The notes: generated from the letters alone by a model not told the origin. A stretch of 64,000 bases of DNA from Rhabditoides inermis (GCA_963966185.1 CAWZYM010000380.1:503501-567500), one strand, 5' to 3'. Counted from the first letter of the stretch, positions 13,201 to 26,008 are shown. Made by a program: numbers and translations.

Positions 13201-16200
13201 TAGCCAGTCAGACAGCGAATCATTTATCCGTACTCGTTGTTGTCTACCGATCAAGTAATTTGTTAACCACCGCAAAAGATCACCACCGAACCCGTAGGAT
13301 TCGCAGATTTGCAATAATCTTCGATGACATACAGTATCAAAAGCTTTTGCTAAATCCAGGTAAATGCTGTCAACGATTCTATTTTTTCCGAGCTCTTTTA
13401 CTAGATAGGAAACATAATCAACCATCTGCGTAATGGTCGACCGTCCATTGAGAAAACCATGTTGTTGTGGGGATATGAGATTATTTGCCCATAAGTGAGT
13501 GCGCATTTCAAATACAAGTATCCTCTCAAACACCCTACAGCTCGTACATGTAAGAGATATCGGACGATAATTTGTTACCAATGATGGATTGTCCTTTTTG
13601 TGAACCGGAACTACTATGGATTGTTTCCACAGTTGTGGCATATTTCCAGTACTTAGGGTTTCCTTGAATAAGATAGATAGAGGAAGAGCCAAAACGAGTG
13701 CCAAAGACTGGAGTACAATACTTGGAATGCCGTCCGGTCCACATGATAATTTTCTTTTGAAACGTTTTAGATATTCATAAACTCTGTCGGGTTCCAAGTC
13801 AAAATCGAGCAACTTTGCCCTTGTTCTGTCTGTAACTGAGAATTCGGCATTGTTATCGCGAGTGAAAACATCTGAAAATTGCTTATTGAAAAGTTGCGCT
13901 CTTTCAAAATCATCAGAAACTGAACGAGAACCATCCGAAATGTTGGGAATATCAGATTTTTCCGACGTTTTATTTTTGATGTAGTTCCAATAACCCGTTG
14001 GTGAAGCAGTTCTGAGAATGTTGCGCTCTCGTTCTATAAAATAGCAACGCACGTCTTTTTTGTATTGTTTCGTAGCATTTTTATAAGCGTCTATATGTCT
14101 TGGATCCCGAGTTCGTTTTTGAATATCATACAAGTTCCGAATATGAAGTTTCTTTTTTTGTAACCACTTGGGAAATTTCTTCGCGCTTGAGACTGTTCGT
14201 TTTGGGACACGTAAATCTATTGAATTTTGAATGTGTTGGATGAATTTATTGTACCTTTCGTCTATATCAGAACAAATTGAGAAAATTGAAACCCAGTCAA
14301 CAGCTGCGAGGTCATGACACATTGCGGTATAATCTCCCTTGCGGTAATCCACAAATACTTGAGAAGAAAGTTGTGTATGTTGTTGTATGTATCATTCGTG
14401 TATTTGATTAGTCATTACACATTCGACCTAACCTAAATAGAATATTATCTTTCAAAAGTACTTCCAAGTAAAAGTAGTTGGTTTGTACTGTTGTCTCAGT
14501 TGAGCAAAAGGACTGACATGTTTTCAATGGAGACATGTGCCAACAGGCTCTCTCTCATACCAGTGCAAAGCGGTCATATTATAATGAACGCGTTTACGAA
14601 GTTATGCAGTTATTATCTAAAAGCACAACTTCTGTTGTAACATAACACGTCGAATAATGCTGAGAGCCTGTTTGCACATGTCTCCATTGAAAACATGTCA
14701 GTCCTTTTGCTCAACTGAGACATCAGTACAAACCAACTACTTTTACTTGGAAGTACTTTTGAAAGATAATATCTGTCCTTTTCTTAAGTTTTGTTTCACA
14801 AAATTACATTTTCATACACGTTCGCGATTCGCTGCGAGGATACCGACGCGCACCCGCTATTCGCCTATCTCTCTCTCTCTCACTCACACACAGAGGGGGC
14901 GGGGCGAAAGCGATTAGACCCTCTCTAATTCACGGAACGTATCAGACACGCAAGTTGTCAAAAAGTCAAATGGCGCCATATTGTAAATGTGAATTTAGCC
15001 GCTACTGCGGTTGATGGCTCTATGATAAAAATCATTATATACGAAATCCATTATATTTCGTGTACGATTTTGGCAACCAGGCACACGTATGTATGTAAGT
15101 ACATATGCACTCACACATTCTGTTTCAATCATTTGCGTTTATCAACTACATACTCACGCAACATTGTCATGTGTGAACCATCGCAACCACCGCAACGGAA
15201 CGAATCACGAACATCAACACATGAAACCTATTCTCACATTGAATTCGGAGACCAGGATCATTATTGTTTATTGTGATTCGTGAACCGTTCAGGTGGTGAC
15301 GCTGCACGAGCCGCCGTTCATCACAGTATCGGACGTGGATCCGGACACTGGACTGTGTCCCGGCAGCCAGGGCAGCATCTGTGACTGGGGAGACGAGGAG
15401 TGGACGGATGCAGAGGGAAGGAGGCGGTGAGCAGATGGCATCACATTCACACACCGCATATCAAACAGCCTTTCTGTCAAGACTGCACTCAAACACTCAC
15501 ACTAGTCCAGAACAGACTAAAAGCTACGCCTGATCGCAAAGACGGAACCTCTAAATGTTTGTTGCAGCAACCGCACGCTGGTCAAATGCTGTAGTGGCTA
15601 CTGCGTGGACCTGCTCAATAAGCTGGCAACGGATATTGGATTCACATACACGCTGTACAAAGTGCGCGACGAGAAGTGGGGACTCAAGTCGGTGAGTCGC
15701 ATCCGAACCATGGAGAACACACTGTATGTAGTACTTCCGTATCATTTTAGTATTTTGTGTGTTTTAGGAGAAAGGGTGGAACGGTCTGATCGCCGACTTG
15801 ATCAACAACAAGGCAGACATGTGCGTCACGTCACTCAAGCTCAACTCCGAGAGGGCAAAAGTGAGCGGAAAGAACAATCCGATTGATCTCGAGACCACTC
15901 AGGATATCGACTTCTCGATTCCGTTTCTCGAGACCGGCATAGCTATTATCGTGAAGATCCGCAGCGGGGTGCTCAGTCCCACCGCGTTCCTGGGTGAGTG
16001 AGTGCCGGTTCTGTTTGACGCGTCCTAGCAGATGTGTCCTTTCCTTTTTTACTAGAAGTTTGGCTGCGCCAGAGCGATGGCACTTCGATTCAATTCGCAT
16101 ACAGATTTACAGTACTCTAACCGACTGATTCTGATGATTATCTTTTCTTTCGAGTCAATAAATTTTCAGAGCCGTTCGAGTACTCTACGTGGTGCATCAT

Positions 16201-18988
16201 CCTGTTCGTCTCGATACAGGTACATCTACCATCCCTATCCCCCCACCCCTTCTCACAGGGCGCCGCGCTGTCCATTTTCCTCTTCGAATGGCTCTCGCCC
16301 TACTCATTCAACATGACAAAGTATCCGCCGCCTGGTGAGAATGATTGTATTGTATTTTTGATCATTTTTAGTGCACAGGCCGTTTTTGGGTCTTTTGCCA
16401 GCAACAGTTGAGTCTGTCATCTACATTCAAAAGAACTATTGATTGCAGACCACAAGTTCTCGCTGTGCCGCTCGTACTGGCTGGTGTGGGCGACGCTCTT
16501 TTCTGCCTCCGTCACCACCGGTAATAGTAATGTAGTAATACCATCCAAGACTTATTTTCCGACTGATGACATTTTATAAATCGATAAAAGAAAGCAAGAC
16601 GGACAGACAGACAGACAAAGTTTCGCCCACTGAATTGGCGAAATCAGCCAAGCGACGACTGTACAAGCGTTTCGTCTTTCCTATGGTAGATCCTCTATTG
16701 GCTATTTCACCCCTTGTCTGCAGACGTGCCCCGTTCGACTGTGGCCCGTCTGATGGCCCTCGTGTGGGCGGCGTTCGGACTCACCTTCCTCGCCGTCTAC
16801 ACAGCCAACCTTGCAGCGTTCATGATCACACGAGTACAGTACTACGACCTGACTGGCATACACGATCCACTTGTGAGTCACAAGCACAAAAAAAATACAA
16901 AGCAAAGAGAACAGAAGAACAAATAAGAAGAGCACAAAGAAAGAGTCGACAGAAAAAATGATATGTCTCTCCAGATTCTGCATCCCGAAGACCACAAGCC
17001 GCCGTTTCGCTTCGGAACAGTGGATGGTGGAAACACGCACGAGACCATGAAGAGGTGACGTGATTCGATAAAACGTTTCACTCGATAGCCGTTTCAGTAA
17101 TGGTCAGACTTTTCCAAAACGACTTCCACACGGGACTAAACTTGTGTTTACATTGTGTTTCGAAATCGTGTTTCCTGTTTCGAAAATGATCATACCTTTA
17201 GAAACTGGCACAGCATGAACCAGTACGTCTCCCGCAACAAGTTCTTCGTGACCAACGTGTCGGCGGGGGTGGAGGCAGTGAGGAACGAGTGAGTCACCGG
17301 ACAACTCATATAGTTTCATATGATACAGATAGGGGGTTCGTAGCTAACAAGTAGAGAAAAACTCGATTCTATCGCGCCTCAAACTCTCGCAATAACTTTC
17401 CATAGATGCTCAAACATGCAATCACGGAGAGAACAAAAGTCATAACGAGCTTGTGGATCTGTCGGGAAGCTAACTATGAACCCCCTTTGACCGAAAGTCT
17501 AGTCATCCTTGCAGACAACTGGACGCGTTTGTCTACGACGCTGTGGTGCTGGACTACTGGGCGGGCAAGGACGCCAACTGTGAACTCATGATGGTACGGT
17601 ATTATGTTTATGTATTTCCTCCTACCTCTTCTCATACTGAAACTATATATGTATTCTGCATGTACATAGATGATAGATTAAAGAGTGAGAGCGGATTTAA
17701 ATACATTACTTTGTTTCATCGCCATGACAACCACTTCCTCAGTTTAACTACATGGGTGTTTCTAGGTTGGCAAGTGGTCGGTGATGACGGGGTACGGTAT
17801 CGGATTTCCCAAGAACTCGCCCCATACACAGAGAGTCAACCAGCTCATGCTACAGTACCAGCAGAATGGTGAGACACAATAATGCTAGAAAGAACAGTTG
17901 CATTAGATAATAGGCCGAACACCAGTTTAAACAGAACACGTTTCTCTTGACTGATGTTACGAACACCAATTATGTACATTACAATACGATACATACAACC
18001 TATCAGGCGACCTGGAGCGTCTGCAGAACTTCTGGCTGACTGGGGCGTGTTCTCCGGACTCGCACAGCCAGACACACTCGGCGCCCCTCGGAATAGAAAA
18101 CTTCATGAGTGCATTCTTTCTACTCGCTGGCGGAATCGTGAGTCATCAAACATACAGCCACACTGATTTCAAGTTACACTGATTCTCCAGGACAGAACTT
18201 ATTTCAAATATGGCGTGCAAAGTTTGTGCGCTTATTTTCGTGATCGCTCGATATTTCATGTTCATTCGCATTATGTGTCAGATCTTCTCTCTGATCGTGC
18301 TTGGCTGCGAGTTCATCTACTGTCGCCACGTGCGCCGTCCACTGCAGAGACTCGACCCCCACGGATGGATCGGCATCATCAGCATGGTGCGAGTTGTTCA
18401 GAATGCACAGGACAGAATACCATACGTAATACGTATTAGGAAGAGTTGCAGGGCATGGGCAAGTCTCTGTCGTTCATCGAGGCAGTGAACCGTGTGCACG
18501 AGTGGAAGGCCAGGCAGCCGAGCCTCCACAATGTAGCCTCCCCGCCTAGCACCCCAAAGCACAGGTGGAAACAATGCACAAACTGTCTTTCATAAAACAA
18601 CAGTTTTACTTTTCTTCAGACGCTATGTAGTGACTAGTATAGGGACGGGCGCGTGGGCAGAAAAGACTGGGTGGCTGGCGACATGCCTCGCAATGGGAAA
18701 TGTGTCGCGTGAGGGGTGTATTTGTGTTTAAATATTTTCTTCCTAATTCTATGCGCTCTATACAGTGAAGGTACTTCCGACTCTCAGTGATGACTTTCGT
18801 AAAACACGTGCCCGTCTCTATACTAGTACTAGCATCACAAACAAATAACAATGTAAAACTAAACGTTGAACCACTTTTTCAGTGGTGACGGACTGCTGGA
18901 TGGGCGTGGGAGTGGTCGCCGGGGGCCGGCGCACGAGTCGAATGACTCGGAGGAGAACAAGTACCTCACTGTGCCCACGATAGAGTGA
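6648..18988 (+). CDS. nmr-2-like: ionotropic glutamate receptor, NMDA type, GluN2-like subunit
   Basis: About 33 phase-consistent exons give roughly 1055 residues: 6648-6788, 6839-6915, 6976-7036, 7121-7180, 7370-7459, 7661-7713, 7912-7991, 8178-8229, 8299-8363, 8506-8580, 8721-8784, 8997-9060, 10279-~10410, 10785-10945, 11129-11209, 11356-11437, 11553-11654, 15293-15426, 15568-15691, 15768-15993, 16170-16219, 16259-16334, 16449-16520, 16724-16872, 16975-17054, 17202-17288, 17515-17593, 17766-17868, 18007-18137, 18282-18386, 18452-18564, 18620-18715, 18883-18988. A signal peptide opens the N-terminal domain. [11 protein letters not shown] starts the ligand-binding part; helix M1 ([15 protein letters not shown]), the pore loop and M3 (YTANLAAFM) follow. 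PPFRFGTV and [10 protein letters not shown] in S2 favour a glutamate-binding GluN2 over a glycine-binding GluN1 subunit. M4 and a short tail ending YLTVPTIE close it; AATAAA is at 19069. The intron after 11654 has a GC donor. The donor of the exon from 10279 could not be placed. Confidence 0.93.
7462..7640. repeat. (CT)n-rich microsatellite in NMDA receptor intron 5
   Basis: Imperfect CT repeat filling nearly the whole intron between the exons ending 7459 and starting 7661; it also forms the polypyrimidine tract of the next acceptor. Similar tracts sit at 8391-8460, 19912-19951, 34812-34848, 42860-42893, 54667-54722, 63401-63505 and elsewhere, often inside short introns. Confidence 0.9.
9180..9745 (-). 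mobile_element. 3' fragment of a non-LTR retrotransposon
   Basis: Read on the minus strand, an interrupted frame matches the C-terminal region of the two longer reverse transcriptases in this window (an [15 protein letters not shown] stretch, then NALPSDVV near the end). The 3' tail is AT-rich like theirs. The reverse-transcriptase core is absent and stops interrupt the frame. It lies in NMDA receptor intron 12. The GC-rich stretch 9750-10080 next to it is unexplained. Confidence 0.7.
11955..14390 (-). mobile_element. non-LTR retrotransposon with intact RT frame (CR1/jockey-like)
   Basis: One long minus-strand frame at 12247-14352 (701 codons) carries a complete reverse transcriptase: the NYRPISLT block, [45 protein letters not shown] and the catalytic [12 protein letters not shown] thumb and C-terminal region with VWNSLPSYV follow. 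The apurinic endonuclease expected upstream is missing, so the copy is 5'-truncated. The 3' end falls in an AT-rich tail near 11955-11985. It fills much of the 3.6-kb NMDA receptor intron 17, antisense to the gene, and looks young because the frame is unbroken. The clade assignment is by motif style only. Confidence 0.88.
14442..14772. mobile_element. 331-bp fold-back MITE
   Basis: Arms of about 110 bases, starting ATATTATCTTTCAAAAGTAC on both sides, are nearly perfect inverted repeats (14442-14552 and 14661-14772). The core is non-coding. It lies in NMDA receptor intron 17 just beyond the 5' side of the retrotransposon. No sure target duplication was found. Confidence 0.7.
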
Positions 18989-19321
18989 GGGGAGGGGGCT
19001 GTGCAGACACGAAGATGCAAGCAAGTTGTATTCATACTCATAAAACAAAGTTATTGTGGAGTATCCGAAATAAAGATTCACAAATTATGCACTTGTTAGT
19101 CTGTTCCTTCTCCGTCCAACATATTCCGACGTCGTAATTCTTGCTTTGATTTTTACTTGTTTGAACTGGTGAGCGCGAAATATTTTGACACGTTATGGCA
19201 ATAGAAGTGTATTCTATGTTCGCTCGTTCTCTATGCATATTTGTATTCTCTGGTTCCACAGTCACGCAATGTGAGTTGAGTGCTCGAATGAGTTAATCAA
19301 AAAACATCAGCATTTCTCAAT

Positions 19322-19910
19322 ATGGCTTGGCTTTCAGTAAGTTACATGTATTCTCATTTATAATATAAAAATGTTTTCAGCTCGTAGTAGTGGTTATTTT
19401 GAATCTTCTGGAAATTCCCATTGTGATTGTTGCAATACTAACAACGTTGATGCTGATTGTGCATCCTACCATACTGTCAACTTCTTTCCGTCGTCTTTTA
19501 ATTTTCACGACCGTTTGCGTAAGTATGAAACGCATGTGTGAAAGATTTTAACCGCATTTCAGAACATTGTCTTCTACTTCGTACAATTTATCGAAATCAA
19601 AATTCCTCAGCAAGTCGGCAGAAACAGCTGTCTTTATGAAGTTTTTGAGGTTCAAATGCATCGAGAAGACTATCACTGGCCTGTACTTTTGCAAATTGCA
19701 ATGTTGACAGTAATGTTTTTTCCCAGATGTTGACATGGGTTCACCTAATATATTACCACATCGGCTTTCACGTGTATACGTATACTGCTCTATTCGCTAC
19801 GAATCGATTCACTCAAGTGTGGCTGCCTTTACTGCACGAAAAGGTTCGTGTACCAACTTCATATCTGATCATCCGGTTGATGATGGTGGTGGCTAATGTA
19901 GTCATTCGCT

Positions 19911-19956
<46 letters not shown>

Positions 19957-21776
19957 CTGTTTGGTTCAAAAATGGTTTCCAGTTCTGGTCGAGATTCATT
20001 TGGCCCGCGCTTGCGTATACAATCCTTATCCCCTTTCCATTCACATACTTTTTGCTGTATGACAGCGAGCATGGAACATGGTGAGTCTCACGCCTCATCT
20101 CGTTTTCGCGTTGTTCTACACTTTTTTATCATTCAATTTTCCAAGAAATCTAAATGCACACAATAGGAACGCGTCTTCTTATCTCTGCTATAAACCCGTC
20201 ACGGATCAGTTTCTTATGATGACCACTTCGGTGGGTTGGGAGGAAGAGAAGGATAGAAGGAGAGTAGGTACCACAATGACATTTTCAGATGTTTGGATAT
20301 GGTAAAGCAAATAGTTCAATAATGTAGTTCATTTCAAGCTGATTTCAAAAATATATAATGTTCATAGGGTTCATCGTTCACATTGCGCTCAAATTCCGCG
20401 CGGCGCGCGCACCCGAGCGCGCGCTCACATAGGGAAAGTGCGACAGAGGGCGGCTAGATCAAATACTTATGCCGTCATCGATAGTTAAATTATGAATATA
20501 TTCGTTTATAATAGTAGCAATACGCTTTGTTTGATTGTAATCGATCAGTACTTGATGAAATACGTCTCTTATGACATCATTTTTCATTACTCTTTTTGGG
20601 CAATGGCGGCTAGATCAGAGAAAAATGACGTCATCATATCACTCTTTATCGATTTTTACTACTTTACAGGGTACATGATCCCATAAATAAAATATCGTTG
20701 GAATCAGCGCGAAAGGGCGAATCGTTCTATGCTAATTAGAGCACATCATGCGTCCAGTGAGAATATGTTACATGATTTCGCCTCACTCTCTACATCTTGC
20801 GTTGTGGTCCCTAGAAGGAGAGAGGGAGATAGGGAGCGTGAAAAAATCAGACAGTCACTGCAGAATCTGTCGCACACCTACAACTACATGATCCACGGTA
20901 CCGTCTACCTATTTGTCATGCTCCTCCTCTCCCTCTGTCTCAACACGGCCACTGTGCTCAGACTCGCATCCCGTCGACGCTACGTCACCACCTGTCAGTC
21001 GCAGTTCACAGTCGTATGAAGTAGTCATAACGCCTTCGAAACAACGTGTTTGATCTGCGTTTTGACTCACTGTAAAGTCGAAAATCTCAAAATTGGGTTT
21101 CGTAAACATGTATTCTGCTGTTCACTTTTCAGCGTCCTCCGTCGCTGCTAATATGGAGATGCGGTTGACCTACTTGGCGATGATATCTTTTGGAAACAGT
21201 CTGCTGACTGCGAGTATTGTGGTAACTTACCTAGGAGTGAGAGAGAGAATGGAAGTGATTTATTCAGCTGCTTATCACTTTTTCTACCATCACTCACGCT
21301 ACCGGATGGAACTGGGAACTACTCGGTGATATTATGGGCGTGAGTTTCTTTTTACGAGAGTTTCGGGTGCCCAGTTATCTCAAAGATATTTAATGAACTC
21401 TACACAGTTTCGATTCGCAAGCAGATTACTACGGTAGTTAAATACCTGATAACGGTGTGATAACGGACCGATTTCATATCCCATGTCACTAGAATTTATG
21501 AAAGGAGATAGAAAGAAGGAGAGAAAAAGTTAGAAAGAGAGAAAGAAAGAGAGGGGGGAGAGAGGGTGAGAGAGAAAGAGAGAGAGAGACTATCTATTTG
21601 CACAGTACGGAATGCCGATCACGACGGACCTGGTGGGTTTCTGTCAGCCGTTGTTCCTCCTCGCCATGTCTTCCCTCATCCGCTCTGCTCTCCTCCGCAC
21701 ACTCGGCCTCCCTGCCGCCCCGCCTCGCATACAACCCACACTCCCACCACTCCCATTCATGTCAATGTCAGGATAA
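19322..21776 (+). CDS. nematode-type seven-helix chemoreceptor (Srg/Srv-superfamily-like), exon split by a transposon
   Basis: Exons: 19322-19336, 19381-19518, 19563-19709, 19727-19843, 19983-20080, 20167-20264 plus 20823-20993 (split by a transposon), 21133-21221, 21268-21339, 21606-21776. Without the insertion these join in one frame of about 370 residues with seven hydrophobic segments. LFATNRFTQVWLPLLHEK at the end of helix 3 resembles the xxNRFxxVxxPxxxEKxW motif of Srg-superfamily worm receptors. GFCQPLFLLAMSSLIR near helix 7 fits too. The first exon is only five codons. AATAAA follows at 21831. The transposon is either a knock-out or removed by splicing (see findings). Likely role: chemosensory G-protein-coupled receptor in cilia, inferred from the family. 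Confidence 0.8.
20265..20813 (+). mobile_element. Mutator-like MITE, copy 1 (9-bp TSD GAAGGAGAG)
   Basis: 549-bp non-coding element with ends TAGGTACCACAA and TTGTGGTCCCTA, flanked by perfect 9-base repeats at 20256-20264 and 20814-20822. Two other copies lie at 22458 and 42029 in the same orientation. It interrupts a chemoreceptor coding exon. The other copies start TAGGGACC; this one has T instead of G at the fifth position, giving TAG|GTACCA. Nine-base target duplications suggest the Mutator superfamily; no transposase is present. Confidence 0.9.
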
Positions 21777-22039
21777 TGATAACTCTACCCTTCCACTGTC
21801 TCAGAACTCGTTTTGCAATTTGCGGTTTTGAATAAACATTTGAACTGGTTTGATTTTGATGTTGTGTTATATAATTGTATCATTGTGATCATGCAAGAAT
21901 TCCGCAACGAAAGCATGTAAAAACAACAAACCTAAAAAAAAATCATACTCGATGTATGCCATTTAGCAAAACCAACGACCGCCTCGCCTCTGTCGTATAT
22001 CGTATATATATATTTTTATTATACACTCTACTCTCGCTT

Positions 22040-25000
22040 CTATATCTCGTGGTAGCTGCTGTGTTGGTCGTCGGACAGGTCTTCGACCGTGCCGTAGTTG
22101 GGGCGGATGAGGGACTGCGTGGTCGCGGCCCGGCTGCGACAGTGCGACAGACGACGCACGATCTGGTCCACCTGAGAAAGAGGGTCTCTCTCTCTCTTTC
22201 TCTCTTTCTCGCTCTCTCTCTCATACTCACGGAGAGCCCTTGTGTCTCCGGGAGTTGCAACCAGAGTAGAGCAGCTAGTCCGAGACACAGTAGGCCGAGG
22301 ACTATGAGGATCAATATAGAAAGAGACACAGGAAAAAGAGAGAAAGAGAAATCCACTTACTCGCATAGATAAACGCTCCCAACTTGACAAGCAGCGACGG
22401 AAACACGAATACCTCCACTGAACATAGAAAGATGGGCAGAAGTTGAGTGAACTGAAATAGGGACCACAATGAGATTTTCAGATGTGGACATATGGTATAG
22501 CAAATAATTCATCAATGTAGTACGTATCAAGGTGATTTCAAAAATATATAATGTTCATAGGGTTCATCATTCACATTGCGCTCTAATTCCGCGCGGTGCT
22601 CGCGCACCTGATCGCGCGCTTACATAGGGAAAGTGCAACAGAGGGCGGCTAGATCAAAGCACTGATGACGTCATCATTAGTTAAATTATGAATTTAATCG
22701 TTGATAATGATAGCGCTGCGCGTTGTGTGATTGTAATCGATCAATACTTGAGGAATTACGTCTCTTATGACATCATTTTTCATTATTCATTTTGGGCAAT
22801 GGCGGCTAGATCAAAGAAATATGACGTCATCATATCACTCTTTATCGATTTTCACTACTTTACAGGGTACATGATCCCATAAATGAAATACCGTTGGAAT
22901 CAGCGCGAAAGGGCGAATCGTTCTATGCTAATTAGAGCACATCATGCATCCAGTGAGAAAATGTTACATGATTTCGCCTCACTCTCTGCATCTCACGTTG
23001 TGGTTCCTAGAACTGAAACATTTACATTACGTAAGTCAGAACAGAGCATCAATAAACAATAAAAAAAACGCAGATAAACAAACTACAAACACATATCACT
23101 CACTTGCGCAATGGCGGCTCTAGTGTTGTGGGGGCACAGCTCACTTGTCATGATTGGAGCGAGCACGAGAAGACCCAGGTTCGAGGCGATCTGGGAGGAA
23201 CGCTACTGTCTTTCTCCATCTCACCCTCTTTATCTATCTATCTATCTATCTCCCCTCTCTCTATCTATCTTCTTCTCTCCCTCCCTCCCTCTCTCTCCTA
23301 CCTGCCCGATAAGTGCCCCACAGCAAGTTATCATCCAGCCGAGTGGTGACTGGAATCGATAGAATACGTTTCACAGCAATTATAAGGAAGAAGTTTCATT
23401 TTGAATCTAAATTGAGACATATCAATCGTGTTTAGACTATTCGACTCTAATATGTTCACAAACGGACATAGATCATGCCATCTCGGCAGAGCTTCGAACA
23501 TGATAGTTCGTGAGAACTGGTGATAAATGTGTTTCCATAGAGAACCACACCTTTCCGCCTCCACTGACAAAGTGACCGAGTCCGAATCCCGCCCACTCGA
23601 CTGCACACAGAAGAGCGACCGAGATGAAGAGGGGGCGGCGGCCTGAGACTCTCTCTCTCTCTCTCTCTCATTCTCTCCCCCTTCTTTCACTCATTATTTC
23701 TCTCTCTTGATTCCGATGTCATATTATAGTATCCTTTTTCTCAATGTATAACAATACCCAGTATCAACTCACCACTGCACTCTATGATCCACGGCGCGAG
23801 GAATCCGAATGGGAGTGTGAGGAGGGAGATGACCAGCAGGGCCCACGTCACCTGCAAAACGAGCAGATCATCGACCTGGAAACGTCGCGTACGTTTCCGG
23901 TTGTAGGTAAGGTAGCGTTCAGTATCTTCAAACCCTCCGATTTACAAAACAAACCCGAGCAGAGCTTCGAACATGGTAGTTCGTGAAACTGGTGATAGGT
24001 AAACGTGCGGTCAACATCTTTCCTCAATGACTTACAACGAAGAGATATTTGTATTGAACCCAGCGGCATCTAATCTGTTTCTCTCCCTCCCTCTCTATCT
24101 CCCTCTCTCTCTCCCACCTCAGCCGGTGCCATTCCCAACCCGCCTAGTATGGTGGTGAGGTACTGACTCTTGACGTTGATTGCTGACAGAACGGGCACGA
24201 ATGCACACAGCAACACTATGAACAGGGCGTATCTGGAAGAGGGAAGAAGTGAGTAGAGATGAGCTTGGAACACAACGGGCAGTCGATGGACGCTGTTATG
24301 GACATGGCACAAGAACGCGTCAAGTGATCAGAAGTGGTTCACACGATGCTCGCAGGCTAAGGAGTGACAACGCTCCAGATGATCTACGGAGAGTGAGTGA
24401 GTGAGTGAGTGAGTGAGTGAGTGAGTGAGTGAGTGAGTGAGTGAGTGAGTGAGTGAGTGAGTGAGTGAGTGAGTGAGTGAGTGAGTGAGTGAGTGAGTGA
24501 GTGAGTGAGTGAGTGAGTGAGTGAGTGAGTGAGTGAGTGAGTGAGTGAGTGAGTGAGTGAGTGAGTGAGTGAGTGAGTGAGTGAGTGAGTGAGTGAGTGA
24601 GTGAGTGAGTGAGTGAGTGAGTGAGTGAGTGAGTGAGTGAGTGAGTGAGTGAGTGAGTGAGTGAGTGAGTGAGTGAGTGAGTGAGTGAGTGAGTGAGTGA
24701 GTGAGTGAGTGAGTGAGTGAGTGAGTGAGTGAGTGAGTGAGTGAGTGAGTGAGTGAGTGAGTGAGTGAGTGAGTGAGTGAGTGAGTGAGTGAGTGAGTGA
24801 GTGAGTGAGTGAGTGAGTGAGTGAGTGAGTGAGTGAGTGAGTGAGTGAGTGAGTGAGTGAGTGAGTGAGTGAGTGAGTGAGTGAGTGAGTGAGTGAGTGA
24901 GTGAGTGAGTGAGTGAGTGAGTGAGTGAGTGAGTGAGCGAGAGAGAGGGACGGAGAGGAGAAAGGGAAGGTAGAAAAAAGAAAGAAAGGAAGGGAGAGAG

Positions 25001-25062
<62 letters not shown>

Positions 25063-25386
25063 TGACCGGAATGTGTGATGCTTGAGGATCTCTATGATGC
25101 CCGCCTGATGGTTCTCCTGCAGTCTCTCCCGCTCGAATTCTTCTTGGATCTCGTCTGAAACGATTTTATACAAATAAATTGACTTAATGTAACATAATGA
25201 CACATTAAAATGACATTTTGAAACTTAAATAAATATAAAAAATTGAGTCAAAGTTAAGTTATAGATTGTCAATATTGGAATATTCGATACTCACTCAAGT
25301 CACACTTGCTGCCGTGGTAGAACTCGACCGCATCGGAAGCAGCGAGGGTGTCATGGTACTGAATGGAATAGGAGAGTGTGGGGAAG

Positions 25387-25430
<44 letters not shown>

Positions 25431-26008
25431 GGGGAGAGAGAGAGAGAGAGAGGCGGAGTGAGAGTGAGAGTGAGGGAGATATGGAGATAGTGTGTGAGAG
25501 AGATGGAGCATGGAAAGAGAGATGGAGAGATAAAGGGATAGAGAGAGACAGCCACCTGAATGTATAGCTGTTTGGGGCTCTGTGGGAACTGGCTTCCAAT
25601 GATGAGATGGAGTATAGCCATTACTCCAGAGAAGGCGGGAAGCACAGGCCACAGATCGGCTGTGCCGAGAACTGAAAGCTATGTACTATCTCTCTCTCTC
25701 TCTCTCTCTCACTTTTCTCTCACTCTCTCTCTCTCTCTCACTCTCTCTCTCTCTCTCTTTCTCTCCTGTTTCTCTTCCCTCATTATCCCCTACCTTCTCT
25801 CTACTTATCTTTTTTCTTTATCATTTCATTTTCCCGATTTCTATGTTCGTAATTCATTCATTTTCTCTCTCTCACCATTTGGCAGGGTGAGTGGTATGAT
25901 GGCAGTCAGCATGACTATAGCTCCCGTGTTGAGGGCCACCGAGACCAGACCTGAAACGCCCTTTGTTCCCCCCTCTCCTCTCTCTCTCTCTCTCCCCCCC
26001 CCCCCCTC

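Noticed and set aside
19322..21776. Two separate chemoreceptor genes on either side of the MITE
   Set aside because: The halves join exactly in frame once the element and one 9-base repeat are removed, and each half alone lacks helices.
24328..25203. 291-codon minus-strand frame of Thr-His-Ser-Leu repeats
   Set aside because: It is the translation of the GAGT array within an intron; the real exon (25067-25154) uses only its first part.
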